Assembly (NCBI GenBank): GCA_009192285.1 | Contig: WBVU01000012.1 | Span: forward strand, 124,001 to 188,000 | DNA: 64,000 nucleotides | Source: Morchella semilibera | Lineage: Eukaryota > Ascomycota > Pezizomycetes > Pezizales > Morchellaceae | Direction of reading: 5' to 3' | Part shown: positions 30,582 through 42,917 of the stretch, one piece after another | How the letters are laid out: each line of letters begins with the position of its first letter | Numbering within the stretch: the stretch's first letter is position 1 | The notes under the pieces: generated by a model | Databases searched by the model: none | Told to the model about the DNA's origin: nothing | The model's input: the letters and a program-made list of their open reading frames with translations, nothing else | Made by a program: the position numbers and the translations under genes

Positions 30582-33500
30582 ATGTCTGCTCCATCTTCTA
30601 GTACGCCAAACCGGAGGAAAAACACCGGCATATGCAACTACTTTTTGAATGGAAACTGCAAAAGAGGCGAAAATTGTAAATATAGGCACGAAGGACGAGG
30701 TACTACAGCACCAGGTCCCTCCACCCCATCAGAGAATACTGGGAACCGTGGGGGGCCGCGGCAATGGAAGAGGAGGAAGAGGAGGTTCTCAGCCTCATAG
30801 AGGAGGCTTTCAATCTAACAGAGGAGGTTTTCAACCTAACCGTGGAGGGGCCTCCCTCGCATCTGCCTCAGGCCCATCTGGAACGAGGGTATCAGAGTTG
30901 AGTATCCGTCCTCCTAGACCAGCTCAGAAAGAAGATGGCTGGAAACGATATGGGGATTGGGAAGGCAGATTTGGAGGTATAAAGCAAAGTGCTTCACAGA
31001 TGAGATACTTCTGGGAAGAGGCGTTGGGTATTGTGGAAGGGTTAGATCCCAGCCTTATCCAAAAGGTTGTGGAGCGTTTGGTCGCGAAAGACAACACTGG
31101 TCGTCAATTGATAGAGCAAGTAGTCAATAATGACTATTCGGGCCCGCCTGTTGTTGACTATCTCATGGCCTCAGTCCCTCTCCTTCTCCTACTCACTCAT
31201 CCGGAGCTTATAAATTCTATTGCAGTGGATCGTCAGGTCGGGACAATCTTCAATTACTTATATGGGACTGATGGGAGAACATGTGCTACCTTTTTTAGAA
31301 ATCTTGCCGGACAGCTCGAGAAAGAGACAGCAGTCGATGCCCGTAAAAGTGGAGTATGGAAATCAGCTTGTCTTGGAAGCCCTGCAAGTTTCTCAAAGGC
31401 ACTTGCGTCCGTTGTAGAGGGTCTTCGGCACACTCTGAAACGAAATACCCACGCTGGGTTCAGTGGAGACTATAAAACTGTCGGCGAGTCTTTTTGCGCC
31501 CTGGCAGGCTTAATCGCTCAAAACGACGAATTCTATGCTTCCATCAATGGCTCCTTGACAGAAATCATCGGAATCCATCGAAGAGCCAATTTGGTTATCG
31601 TACCCCCCACACCAGCAGCCAATACGCAAGACAAAGGCAAGACAGCCGTTGTATCTTCATTCCCAGTGGAGGTTGATTACCCGGGATATCTTTCATCAAA
31701 AGGTCCTAGGCACGATAATGACTGTGTCTCTATTCTTGATATCTCCATTCTGCCAACACTCGAAGAAATACTTTGCCAAAGGAGGGAATATCTTCCATAC
31801 AAGGACGTTTCGCATCCACACTTCCTCTCTGGTGTTGACCGACTTTTTGATACTCATTTTCGCCTTCTCCGTCATGATAGCGTTGCAGCTCTGAGGGATT
31901 CTGTTGGCATGGTTTTTGACATACTTGAACTCCCGGCCAAAGAAAGAGCTGCCGCGGTGAAGAAAGCAACTCGCAGGAACATTCAAGGGAATATTTATGA
32001 TGATGCCTCTGTCATTTTTGCGAACTTTGATCGGCGCAAAGGTCTTGAGCTAGTGTTAAGATTTCAGCAACCGCCAGCAATAATCCGAAAAGAGTCATCT
32101 GAGCAGAGGAAGTGGTGGGAAAGCCAGAAATCACGATTTGACCGAGGGACCCTGGCATGTCTTGTAACCAAGGGACCTGGAGATTTTCGTCGCGCTACTT
32201 TCTTCACCATCTCCCGGAAGGAGATTGAAGGAAAAAGAGATGGCCTTGCAACCGGAGAGTATGGTCAGATATGTGTCCACTTAGCTCATCCAACGCAAAA
32301 AGGGGATGATACGGATCTCGATTTTATCTTGGGACGATTATCAAAGTTTGCGGTACCCATGACCAGTATTATGATTGAGTTCCCTGGCATCATCCCAGAC
32401 ACCTTTTTTCCAGTACTGAAAAATCTCCAGCAGCTCAGCGTACGGGGTGCCCTTTCTTTATCTCATTGGATCGCCCCTAGCCTAGAACCAAGGCTGTTAG
32501 GCTTGGCATCTCCCACGGAAAACCTGCCTCCAGCATATGCTAGGGGTCCAGCGTTTCGTTGGGATCTCAAACCTATCCTGAAAGACCAGTCAAAGGATCT
32601 TTTCTTACCCTCAACAACCCAAGCTGGTGGCAAAAAAGCTTTGGGTACTTTAGAGGAAATGACGACGTTAGATCTTGGCCAATGCAAGGCTCTTCTTACG
32701 GGGTTGACGAAAGAAATGTCTCTCATCCAAGGCCCCCCAGGGACTGGTAAAAGTTATGTCGGAGTTCAAATTGTTGAGGTTTTACTTCATAATAAAGTTC
32801 GGTCAAAGATTGGACCGATTGTATGCGTGTATGTATCTTCCTTGATGGTTCTTTATGCCTATCTTGAACTATCAATTTTAATTTGATGGCGTTTTAGTTG
32901 CTATACGAACCATGCCCTAGATCAATTCCTCGAAGACTTGCTGGGGAAAGGCGTCGATAAGATAATTCGAGTTGGCGGTCAATCAAAATCAGAAAAACTC
33001 TTAGGGCTAAATCTGAGCACCGTTTCTAAAGCAGCAGGAAAGACACGGAGCGAGAAAGCGAGCATATATGATCTCAACAAGGAGCTTACTTCCATTTCTG
33101 AACAAGCACAAATGCTCTGCAATGAAACTTCTAGGCGTCCTGATTCATGGTCTACGGTGTCTCAAATTTTACTCAGAGAATTTCCAGAACTGCACAAGCA
33201 GCTTTTGAGGGACGAAATTGACCCCTTCATTCATGCACAAGGGCAAGCATGGGATGAGGAACTTGAGGAGGTAGTTGAGGAGAAAAGGCTGAGAGGCGAG
33301 AACGCGAAGATAGACCCCAATCTCAAGAATCCATGGGTAGAAGTTAGCAAGCCTAATGAGATCTGGGATGCATGGCGAGGCGTTCGAAATGGTCCACTCT
33401 GGCAACATCGCAACAGAAATATCCCAAGTCGTCCTGGTCCTCCATGTGCGCTCGAAAGGATTGTCCATTGCAAAGATATTTGGTCTCTGCCGTGGGACGA

Positions 33501-36500
33501 GAGGAAGATATTGGTAAAATATCTTTCTAGAAGAGCGGCGCAATCTACGATACGCAAACTTTCCAACCTAGCCCAGGGACATGCGGTTAAAACGGACGAA
33601 TTGCATGCGCAATACCACGAAATCGACCGTCGTTGTCTCGAGGAAGCAGATGTGATTGGTATTACGACCACCGGCCTGGCGAGACAAGTTGCGCTTCTGA
33701 GCAGACTGGGTTCGAAGGTTGTGGTTTGTGAGGAGGCCGGCGAAGTCTTGGAAGGGCATCTGATTAATACCATTTTACCCTCATGCCAACATCTTATTCA
33801 AATCGGAGATCATCAGCAGTTACGGCCTCAGATCAGTTGTTTTGATCTTTCATTGGAGAGTAGAGCTGGTAAGGTTTACAGCCTTGACGAGAGTATGTTT
33901 GAAAGATTAGTGAGAGAAAAATCCGAGATGGCACCAGCACAGCTAAATATTCAGCGGCGTATGCGTCCCGGAATTTCGAATTTAATTAAAAACACCTTAT
34001 ACCCATACCTCCGAGACCATTCAAATGTCAACGATTACCCCGACGTTGTCGGCATGAGAAAAAATATCTTTTGGTTGGATCATACTCACCCAGAGGCAGG
34101 ATCTGATGCTTCCGGCCAACAAACATCACACAGCAATGATTGGGAAGTTGAAATGACTCATGGGCTTGTTCGACACCTTGTTCGACAATCACATTACTCC
34201 GCCGAAGATATCGCCGTCTTAACGCCATATATGGGTCAACTTCAGAGGCTTAAACGCGCGCTTCAGAAGAGTTTTGAGGTTATGCTGGGTGAAAAGGACC
34301 AGGAGGCTTTGATTCTCGGAGGTCTTGACGAAAGCGATGAGCCAGGACTAGAGGTAGAAGAAGCAAATTCGAGAGATATATTGGTTAAAAAGACCACCCT
34401 CCTCGAGTCTATTCGTGTTGCTACAGTGTAAGTTGTGTCCCACCTATAAAAGTTGATATTGCTGATATATGTGTTGATGTAAATATTTAGTGATAATTTC
34501 CAAGGTGAAGAAGCCAAGGTCGTCGTTATCTCTTTAGTTCGAAGTAACGAGAAACGAATAGTCGGCTTTCTTAAGACTGAAAACCGTATCAATGTTCTTT
34601 TGAGGTATATCCATCCTATCACACGCGAATTTCGTATTTCTGATCCGTAATAGTCGAGCCAAACACGGAATGTACATTATAGGTAATGCGGAAAATTCCG
34701 GATCAGTCCCTATGTGGAGAGACGTTTGCCAAATGCTTCGCGATAGCGGGGCTCTCGGAACAGAACTTGCTCTTGTTTGCCCCCGCCACCAAGAGACGCC
34801 GATAAATATTAAGGAGCCTGGTGACTTTTTGCGATTGTCCCCTGAGGGCGGTTGCGATCTTCCATGCGATAGACGTCTCGACCGCTGTGGTCATCGTTGC
34901 TTCAGCAAATGTCACTCGGATGGGATGCACGGGGCCGTTTCTTGCGCGCAGCCATGCAGTAAACTCCATGAGCCTTGTCAACATCCATGCCAAAAAATCT
35001 GTAGTGAGGATTGTGGGCCATGCAAGACACCGGTTTATAACATCAAGCTCGCCTGCGGACATGTTGAAGAGAAAGCTGAATGCTGGAGAGCTCTAAAAGC
35101 AGATATCATCTGCAGAAAGACTACAACGAAGATCCCTCGATGTGGCCATGCCGTCAAATTACCATGCCACGTTGATGTGAAATCAACTAATTACACCTGT
35201 CCAATAGCCTGCACCCATGTTTTTCCATGCAGTCACAAATGTGCAGGAAGTTGTGGAACATGTAACACAGTTGTTGGAAAGAAAAAGGTCACTGATCATG
35301 GCAGTTGCAGAAAGATTTGTGGCCGAGGATTCACGTCATGTAGTCATAGATGCCGGAGTGTCTGCCATAACGGGTCCTCTTGTGGGCTTTGTGATGCGCA
35401 ATGTGATGTATAATACCCCCGCTGCCCTTTCCCCACCATTATAGCGCTAATTATAGTACCAGGTTAAATGCGGACATTCTAGGTGTACACGGAGGTGTCA
35501 GGAGCCTTGCGCTCCTTGTGCAGAGCCCTGTACGTATCTTGTTAATAACCAGGAAATCCAGTAGGCTAACGTACATTCTTAGGCGCTTGGAGATGTAAGC
35601 ACCAAGGGCGGTGTCAAATGCCTTGTGCAGCTCCTTGTGAATTGTTGCCCTGTGACAAAAGATGCGACAAAATACTCGATTGTGGCCACAGATGCCCATC
35701 ATTATGCGGCGAAGCTTGTCCTGCGCGTTCTTTCTGCCAGATATGTTGCACAGCAGAAAGGAAAGAGGATCCTGGAGTTGACATGATTGAATTTATGCCA
35801 TACGGTTCAATCGATCTCGACCAAAATCCCATTCTTGTGCTATCGTGTGGTCACTTTTTCACCCGCGAAACCTTGGATGGATACCTGCAACTTAACACGG
35901 CATATTCCACCGACCACCAGGGACGCTATGTTGGGTACATCGACCCAAAAGGAACTCTAGATGAGCAAACTCCAAAATGCCCTTCTTGTCGTCAGCCATT
36001 GTTGCAGTATAGCGTTCGTCGCTACGGACGAGTGATAAATCGCGCGGTAATCATGGAGATGACCAGAAGGTATCTTGCTGGTGCCTCTAGCGGATACAAA
36101 GATCTTTTAAAGGCAGTAGTTGGACTGGAGAGCGACCTTGTGAAATCCCGGGACAAATTTTATGCCACCTTATCATCTCCAGCGGCTCAAAATCCACTAG
36201 CCAAGAAAAAGGCTGAGTTGAAAAAGAGGCTTGACACAATTCAAGAACTCTCAGTGAAATTGATCAACTTTATTGGAACAACCAAAATTCAGCAACAGCC
36301 GATAATACGTCTTCACCAGAGTACAGTCACCCGAAAAGCCTTGAATAGGTCAGAAAACCAAAAACAATCAACTCTTTATTTCCGCCCAGACACACGCCTG
36401 GGGTTGTTGGCGGAGGTGTTGTACTGCCGCACCAACCTGCTTATAGTTACCGAGAATGCCTTGCTGGCTCACCACCTTAGATCCAAAGCCAAAAATTCCT

Positions 36501-37214
36501 CTAAAAATACAGGTGTTTCGGAAGTCTTTATCGACACTCTTTCACAGAGCGCCCTAGGAAAGGCGAAGACTTCTTTGAAGAGTTGCCGAATGTTAATAGG
36601 AACCGCCAGAGACGAAAGTCTCCCTGGTGCCGAGGTTGATACTATAGGTTTGCAATTTGCGGATATTTAATTCTTTTGTTTTTATCTAATTGAATTTTGC
36701 AGGTATATTCTCAAAAATAGTAGCCATCTGGCGTCAACTTCCACAGGATAATAACAGCGCCACCCAATTGGTAGGGGCAGTTAAAGATGCAACAAAATAC
36801 TTGGATGAAGCCGACAAAGTTTGTAAAGGACAGTTCATGGGAGTGGAGAGCCAAAGGGAAATGATAGAGGTTGTCCGGAGACAACTGAACGGTGGTACAT
36901 TCTATCAAGACATTGGCGCCCAAGAAATGGCGAGCATAGTTAGAGCGATGAAGGCAGAGCTGACGACTGGTTATTCAACTGGCCGGTGGTATTATTGTCA
37001 GAATGGGCACCCGGTAAGCTCTCCTTTTCCCCCCATAATCGGATAGCATCTTTACTAACTGGCAACCTGATAGTTTACTGTGGGTGAATGTGGGAGGCCG
37101 ATGGAAGAAATGAAATGTCCAGAATGTAACGCCCCGGTTGGAGGTATCGACCATAACCCTGCTGGCGGCGTGCAAAGTGCAACCGCGCTTAATGACCTTG
37201 CTCAGAGAATGTAG
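30582..37214 (+). CDS. NFX1-type zinc-finger SF1 helicase (ZNFX1/Hrr1-like), one-base frameshift
   Basis: Large RNA-helicase-type protein; S. pombe Hrr1 and animal ZNFX1 of this family act in small-RNA silencing. Eight exons: 30582-32828, 32898-34427, 34491-34604, 34654-35407, 35463-35529, 35583-36647, 36703-37013 and 37074-37214. Frame-corrected length is about 2075 aa. Domains in order: CCCH finger (Cys18, Cys26, Cys32, His36), RGG-rich tract, Walker A GPPGTGKS (about 717), motif II CEEAGE (about 1026), QIGDHQQLRPQ, QRRMRP, VDNFQGEE (1259) and RINVLLSRAKHG, many Cys/His NFX1 fingers, and a C-terminal RZ finger (Cys2024, His2028, Cys2035, Cys2044, Cys2047). The frame breaks in the six-G run 30750-30755; one G fewer joins the CCCH and RGG parts. 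All other junctions are phase-consistent. Confidence 0.93.
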
Positions 37215-40200
37215 TTTCTTTTTTGTTTGTGGATTATAAGATTATGTAAGAGACGGATATGTGGGTTTCTTGGCATTTATTGTTTTTGATATGATTTTGT
37301 AGGTTATTTCGTTATGGTTATTATCAGGATATAATCATCATTTATCTAAAGTACCTATATGTAATGTACCTTCTTCAAGCGGATTATTAGAGGCCCGGGT
37401 CCGTTGCTTCACGCAGGATCACTCGATAAATTATAAAGCCAACCCACAACCCTCGAATCTCCCAGGGGCTAACCACATAATCAGCCCGGTAACAGCGAAT
37501 CCTAGTAACAAAAACGCCACAAAAGGTACGATTGTTGCGATTTCCTGGTCAGTTGTCAGTTGCCCCCGGGGCCGACAGAGGAAAAAAAACATTCAAGTTC
37601 CCAATCTGGCCATCCTAGACATTGCGCCCAGTGTTGGTGTGGGGCTTGTATTTGGTGAAGCACCACGTAAATGGGAACATATCCAACATCGTTGTAAACG
37701 CCCTAATATTTTTTCGCGAGCAAAGAATTTTGACAACTGGTAGTCGTCCTAGAAGTCGCAATATGTGACTATGTTGGAAGTTGGTAGCCCGTTGCGTCTG
37801 CGTTTCTTTCCTTTTGGTGAGGTACGATGTTGAAAAGCAATGTTCGCAATTGCAACTCTCGGCTCTAGGCCCTTACAACAAGTTGGGGGTGGGGGGGATG
37901 CCAAGCCAATGGCGAAGATCACCGACCAACTAGTTAATATCTATGTACCGGAATTTGGCGTTGAGCGATTAGAGTAGGTACATCAAGGAAGTCTTAGATA
38001 GGGTTCTCCGCAAAGCAGAAAACTGCTGTTTGCCGTTTCTTCCTCGGGCGACTAGACTCTGTTCCCCCTCCCCCCACCCTTTGCAAGCTTTGTAATTTAG
38101 TAGGGGACTGAGCACATATTAGGACGGACTCATGCTCAGTGCCTGCATAAAAGAAATAAAATGCAATCTTTCCATCCAGCCGTTAGTGCACATCCATTGT
38201 TCATTAAGCCAAATGACTGAACCTAGCTAGCCGTACCGCAGCGGTCCTTATCTATGTATGTATTAAATGGGCGGTGGCGATGGTTTGGGTATCCTTGCTT
38301 TGGTGTCGACCACGACTCAGTTTAACATGACGTGACTGACAGACAGACAGACAGCGGGAGGTTTGGGTTTGCCGTTGGTTCCGTAGGATTATTGGCGGCG
38401 GCGGAGACACACACACAGAGAGAGGGTAATCTCCACTAGTAGAGGGTGAAACTTGGATTGCGTTGAGGGGGGGCGGTGTGGTCTGTGCCGTTGGCGGGGA
38501 TATGCGCGAGTGGGGGCGGATGTGGCAGATTACATTGGGTTGTGTCTGGCACGGTGGGCATGGAAGGTGAGAAGAAGACTGAGGAACCGTGGATACATTT
38601 CTCGGCCTGCATCGCTGCAGAGAAGTCTTAAATCCGGAGATCGATGTTGTTGTGGCGCGTGTGGGGCTGGTAAAGTAATATGAATACTATAATATATCGT
38701 CGGTGAATGATCTCCCTTGAAATGCCAAAGCGATCTGTGAATACGGGTTCCTGCATGATCTAATTAAGTACATGTAATTGATTGTTTGTTAGATTATCAT
38801 ACTCGTTTAACCCTCGATACAGCCTTTCAGTGAAGATACATGTATACTTACATGTATAGTACTGTAGCTTCCATCATGGTCGAGAGAAATCCTGCTATAG
38901 TATATTAGGGCTCAGTATAAGTCGGAACACTCTGCGAGACAGACTATTGCTAGACATGCTTCAGTTTCTTAGTTCCCAGACATTATGCGCTTAGTTTATC
39001 GATAACCGTTTAATTCCACGTGCTTGAACGGAATCTCAGCCTCTAGTCGAGTACATGTAGTTACTTGTGCTTGTTAACGTTAACCAGCCGAGTAACCTTA
39101 CCCCTTACCCTTTCCCAGTAGTAAGAATTAGTAACCTCCTGGTACATAGCTACATCTCCCCGACACGACTACATCCATCAACCCCGTATCTTTACTTATC
39201 CCACTCCTCCCCATTCTTGAGCTCGCTCATCGCAATAGGCTCAGCTGCCTCATCTCGCGCCGCATCAACCACCTAAATAATGGAATTTCATATAGTAATA
39301 GCATCATACCAAGGAGCCGAAGAAAGGAAAAGAAAAGAAAAATGTCTCGTGTAACGCGCGGTTGGTTGTTTCGCTTGCGGAATCTGAATGCGTGCAGAGG
39401 CAGGTACATGTAAGGTAATGTAGAGTACATATGTACCCCTGCCAAGAGGAGTTTGTTTCCTTTTGTCATTGACAAGGATTTGGTTGGTTGACGTCTGCCA
39501 TTGAGGATTGGAAGGTGTTGAATATGAAACGAAGCGACCCGTACTTTTAGGGGTGGTGCTGGTGAGTTTTTGCTTTTTTTTCCCCTTCTTCTGCAATTGG
39601 TGGTGGTTCAGGGCTGAAGATACGGCAGGATGGGGAAATACGAAGGAATACTTTAGGTCGATTATGTATGTATGTACATATGTGGGTGCGACCTTCTCAC
39701 CAGGTACGGCATACTTACCAGGATATATCGCTGTGAATATGCAGTGAGAGCGGTAGTTGTGCTTTCTTTCCACATGTCCGACTACTTAGACTGTGTCTAT
39801 GTCTAGGCCTACTAAATAAGGTACCATCTTGAAAAAATCCCGCTTAGGAAGAAACCCCCCGAGGAAGTTACCTTGAAAAGGTCCTCGTGGCGTCGAGTGG
39901 AAGCTTACATACAACAAGGATCTTTGAAAATTTTCACTCATCACACACAGTACTTCTACATGTATGCATAGTGTGTGACATTAGAGAGAAGAAGGGAATT
40001 AAATGTCACGGACCTTGCCATGGTATGTACCTACTGACGTCCAAAGTGCTTTTTTTTTTATTTACTTTTCTCTTCAGCCAGAGCTGTAATTAGCTATGTA
40101 TGTAGAGTAGCGACACAAAACTAACCGATTGGTAGGCCTTGCTTTGAGTACAAAAAAAAATACATGTATGTTTCAACCTTTCAAAGTGCAAGGGGAGAAG

Positions 40201-40830
40201 GGGGGAGGGGCGGAGGGGGAATAAGCAACTATTAACGTTTTCGATCTTAGAACGGTTAAAGTTGTGCAACACAACTCTCATGGCTCAGCTGCAATCCGCT
40301 ACGATGTCCAATCATCAACCACAGGATTGGGTCGTCCCGCGCGCCTTCCTGCAGAGTGATCCCTGCGCTGCTCAGGGGGAGAGAGACCGTGATGTGATGG
40401 GATGGATGGATGTGCAGAGGTAATTCAGATCCTTCATTTTCTGGAACCTATTGAATGAGGTCGTGGTGGTGTGGTGGTCATTTCGAGAGAGAGAGGGGGG
40501 GGGGGGGGCTGGCCTACATATCAACTTTAATCATAGTGAGGGTGAGGTCTTGAATACAAATACTAGGTATTTCCCACCCTTCGGATTGAATGTTTCTCTA
40601 GTTCTTCACCCAGCGGGCAGACACCTCCTCCACACTCACTCATTCCTTCCTTCTTTATTCGTTTCTCCCTCCCTAGGTCTAGCATCTTGAAAGGAATAAC
40701 TCTTGAAGAGTCCCCCCTTTATCCACTCACTTTCAACTCGACGGTCTATAATATATATATATATATATATCAATACTGGTTATCACCACCTAACGACGAA
40801 TAAGTAAAACTAAAATCAAACGAACTCAAA
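37215..40830. other. Intergenic, no gene seen
   Basis: Contains seven TACATGTA palindromes between 38,769 and 40,168, a GACA repeat near 38,340 and a 14-nt G run (40,495-40,508). No conserved reading frame. It is probably the shared 3' space of the helicase and the promoter region of the LPMO gene. Confidence 0.5.
40747..40770. promoter_or_regulatory. (TA)n tract in LPMO leader
   Basis: An uninterrupted alternating TA stretch ends 60 bp upstream of the LPMO start codon. It is a likely core promoter or nucleosome-free element by position. It could also be only a microsatellite. Confidence 0.4.
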
Positions 40831-42087
40831 ATGAAATTCACCCTCCCTCTCCTTGCCCTAGCTGGCACTGCTTTCGCCCACAACTTCGTCACCCATTTCC
40901 ACATTAACGGCGTCGCCGACCCCGACTGTGTTCGTCAAGCCGTCTCCTCCAACCCCATCACCGACATCTACAGCTCCCAGATGGCATGCAACACCGTACA
41001 GGGCCCCGCTGCCAAGAAATGTGTCGTCCAGGGCGGCGACGCCGTCGGGTTCGAATGGCGTGTCGACCGCAACATCGCCCCCGCCGACTACCCCCTCAAG
41101 GATGGAAGCATCCCTGTCGGTGTCACCGACGACTCCCACAAGGGCCCTTGCGCCGTATACATGAAGAAGGTCAGCGACTCGTCGACGGCCGAAGGCGAGG
41201 GCGACGGCTGGTTTAAGGTCTCCGAGGACGGTCTCGACTCTGCCGGCACCTTCTGCAGCGACCGCATCCGCCTCGCAAGTGCGCCCCAGCCCGGAGTCAT
41301 CCCGACAAACATCGAGCCTGGTGACTACCTCCTCCGCGCCGAGATGATCACTCTCAACGACGCCGGCCCCGCCAACATGGGCGGGCTCGAGCAGCCCCAG
41401 TTCTACACGGGCTGTGTCCAGGTTACTGTCGAGGGCACGTCGGGCACAAACCCGGATACAGTCAGCATCCCTGGATACGTCTCCATGAGCTCCCCCGGGA
41501 TGATCTTCGACATCTGGAACTCCAAGAGCGGCACCTACAGCGGCTACACCGTCCCTGGCCCTGCCCCACTGGAGAACCTCGTCCCCTTCAAGGCCGGCGT
41601 TGCACCATCGACCATCGGCGGCGCTGCCCCTGCCACCAGTGCCACCAAGGCTGCTTCCAGTGACCCCGCTGAATTCGCCTCCAGCACCCCCACCGCACCC
41701 ACCTCCAAGGCCGCCGACGCCACGTCAGTCTATGAGGCCCCCGAAACCTCCGCCCCCGCCGTCACCAGCACCCCTGCCTCGGACTACAGCGAAAGCGCAC
41801 CGGTCGAGTCTGGCGACAGCGAGCCGGTCGAGTCTGGTGACAGCGAGCCGGTCGAGCAGGCCCCAACTGAAGTCCCGGCCGGCGCCATCGCGGTAACAGT
41901 CACCAGCACAACGTTCATTACGCAGTACACCACCGTCTCCATCACCGCCACTGGCGCCGAGGCAGAGGCCACCTCGACAGTCTATGAGGCGGAGCCTACG
42001 ACCACACGGCGCCACCGCGGAAACGGAAACGGAAACGGGTACGGAAACGGCAGGGGCAGGGCCCACAGGAGGAGACACAACTTGTAG
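40831..42087 (+). CDS. AA9 lytic polysaccharide monooxygenase with basic C-terminal tail
   Basis: Secreted copper enzyme that oxidatively cleaves cellulose or related glucans. Intronless, 418 aa. The signal peptide MKFTLPLLALAGTAFA leaves His17 as the mature N-terminus, as required for the copper brace. The second histidine is His103 (SHKGPCAVYM), and the axial tyrosine is Tyr192 in QFYTGC with Gln190. GDGWFKVSEDGLD, PGDYLLRAE and the final YTVPGPAP are family landmarks, so the catalytic domain ends near residue 246. No carbohydrate-binding module follows. Instead there is a Ser/Thr/Pro-rich linker with a tandem VESGDSEP repeat, a VTSTTFITQYTTVSI stretch common in fungal surface proteins, and a 26-residue Arg/Asn/Gly-rich tail. 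Codons are strongly C-ending, unlike the genes left of 40 kb. Confidence 0.92.
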   Translation: MKFTLPLLALAGTAFAHNFVTHFHINGVADPDCVRQAVSSNPITDIYSSQMACNTVQGPAAKKCVVQGGDAVGFEWRVDRNIAPADYPLKDGSIPVGVTDDSHKGPCAVYMKKVSDSSTAEGEGDGWFKVSEDGLDSAGTFCSDRIRLASAPQPGVIPTNIEPGDYLLRAEMITLNDAGPANMGGLEQPQFYTGCVQVTVEGTSGTNPDTVSIPGYVSMSSPGMIFDIWNSKSGTYSGYTVPGPAPLENLVPFKAGVAPSTIGGAAPATSATKAASSDPAEFASSTPTAPTSKAADATSVYEAPETSAPAVTSTPASDYSESAPVESGDSEPVESGDSEPVEQAPTEVPAGAIAVTVTSTTFITQYTTVSITATGAEAEATSTVYEAEPTTTRRHRGNGNGNGYGNGRGRAHRRRHNL

Positions 42088-42617
42088 AGAAACCTAATTG
42101 GTGGCTTGAGTGTGTACCGCTCCTGGTGGGCGAACGTATAAAATAGCGGTGCTTTTTTTCTTTCTTTTCGGTTCTTGTAGATAGGTTTTTTTTATGGTAG
42201 CAATTATCTTGCTTTTTTTCTCTTTCTCTTTTGGTTGGTTGTTCATTCGCTTCTTTCTGGCGCGGGCTTTACTTGGCCGTGCGTGTGGACTGTATTTTTA
42301 CTAGCTAGCTACGTACATTGTAGTAGGTGGGGGGGGGGTTATGGTGGGGAATATACTTATCACACAAGTACTTGCGTGTATCGTATCCAGTGCAGTGTGG
42401 TATAATACCACACCATACATAGTGTATCATCTTTGTCTGGTTTCAAGGGCGGTGCATAGACTATCACTCGACGCGAGGAGTCGCCAAACAACCCAACAAG
42501 TCTACCCCTGAGCTGAGGTGCGGGGGCGCCGCACGTAGACGTAGACGTAGACGTAGGTGGTAGAGTACCAATTAGAGACGAGCATCCCATCTGCTGGCTT
42601 TCTTGGCGCCCGCTCAG

Positions 42618-42751
42618 TACCGCGAATGATGGTCCACTCGCCGTTTCTCTTGGCAATGGTATATCAGGCTATTTTTCTACCAATATGAAGAAAACCTTGT
42701 GACAAAATTTCCTTGCTGGGAAAAACGGCGACTGGACCATCATTCGCGGTA
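42618..42751. mobile_element. MITE with TA-flanked inverted repeats
   Basis: Arms of 39 bp (42618-42656 and 42713-42751) match except for a few positions and begin TACCGCGAATGATGGTCCA. The terminal TA on both sides fits a TA target duplication of the Tc1/mariner-pogo (Fot1) type. Length is 134 bp, with no coding capacity. Confidence 0.65.
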
Positions 42752-42752
42752 G

Positions 42753-42917
42753 CGTTAAATTGGGCCCTCTCTATCTATCTCTTTTCTTTTTCTGTTGTTG
42801 TTGGGGGGGTACGTCTAGGGGGGAAACACGATCGCAGTTAACGTTAAATTGGACCCAAGTCTCTATCTATCTCTTTTCTTTTTCTTTTTCTGTTGTTCTA
42901 GGGGGGAAACACGATCG
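42753..42917 (+). repeat. Tandem duplication, about 80-bp unit
   Basis: Copies 42753-42834 and 42842-42917 each start CGTTAAATTGG, pass through CTCTATCTATCTCTTTTC and end GGGGGGAAACACGATCG. The first copy abuts the MITE at 42751 directly. Confidence 0.75.
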
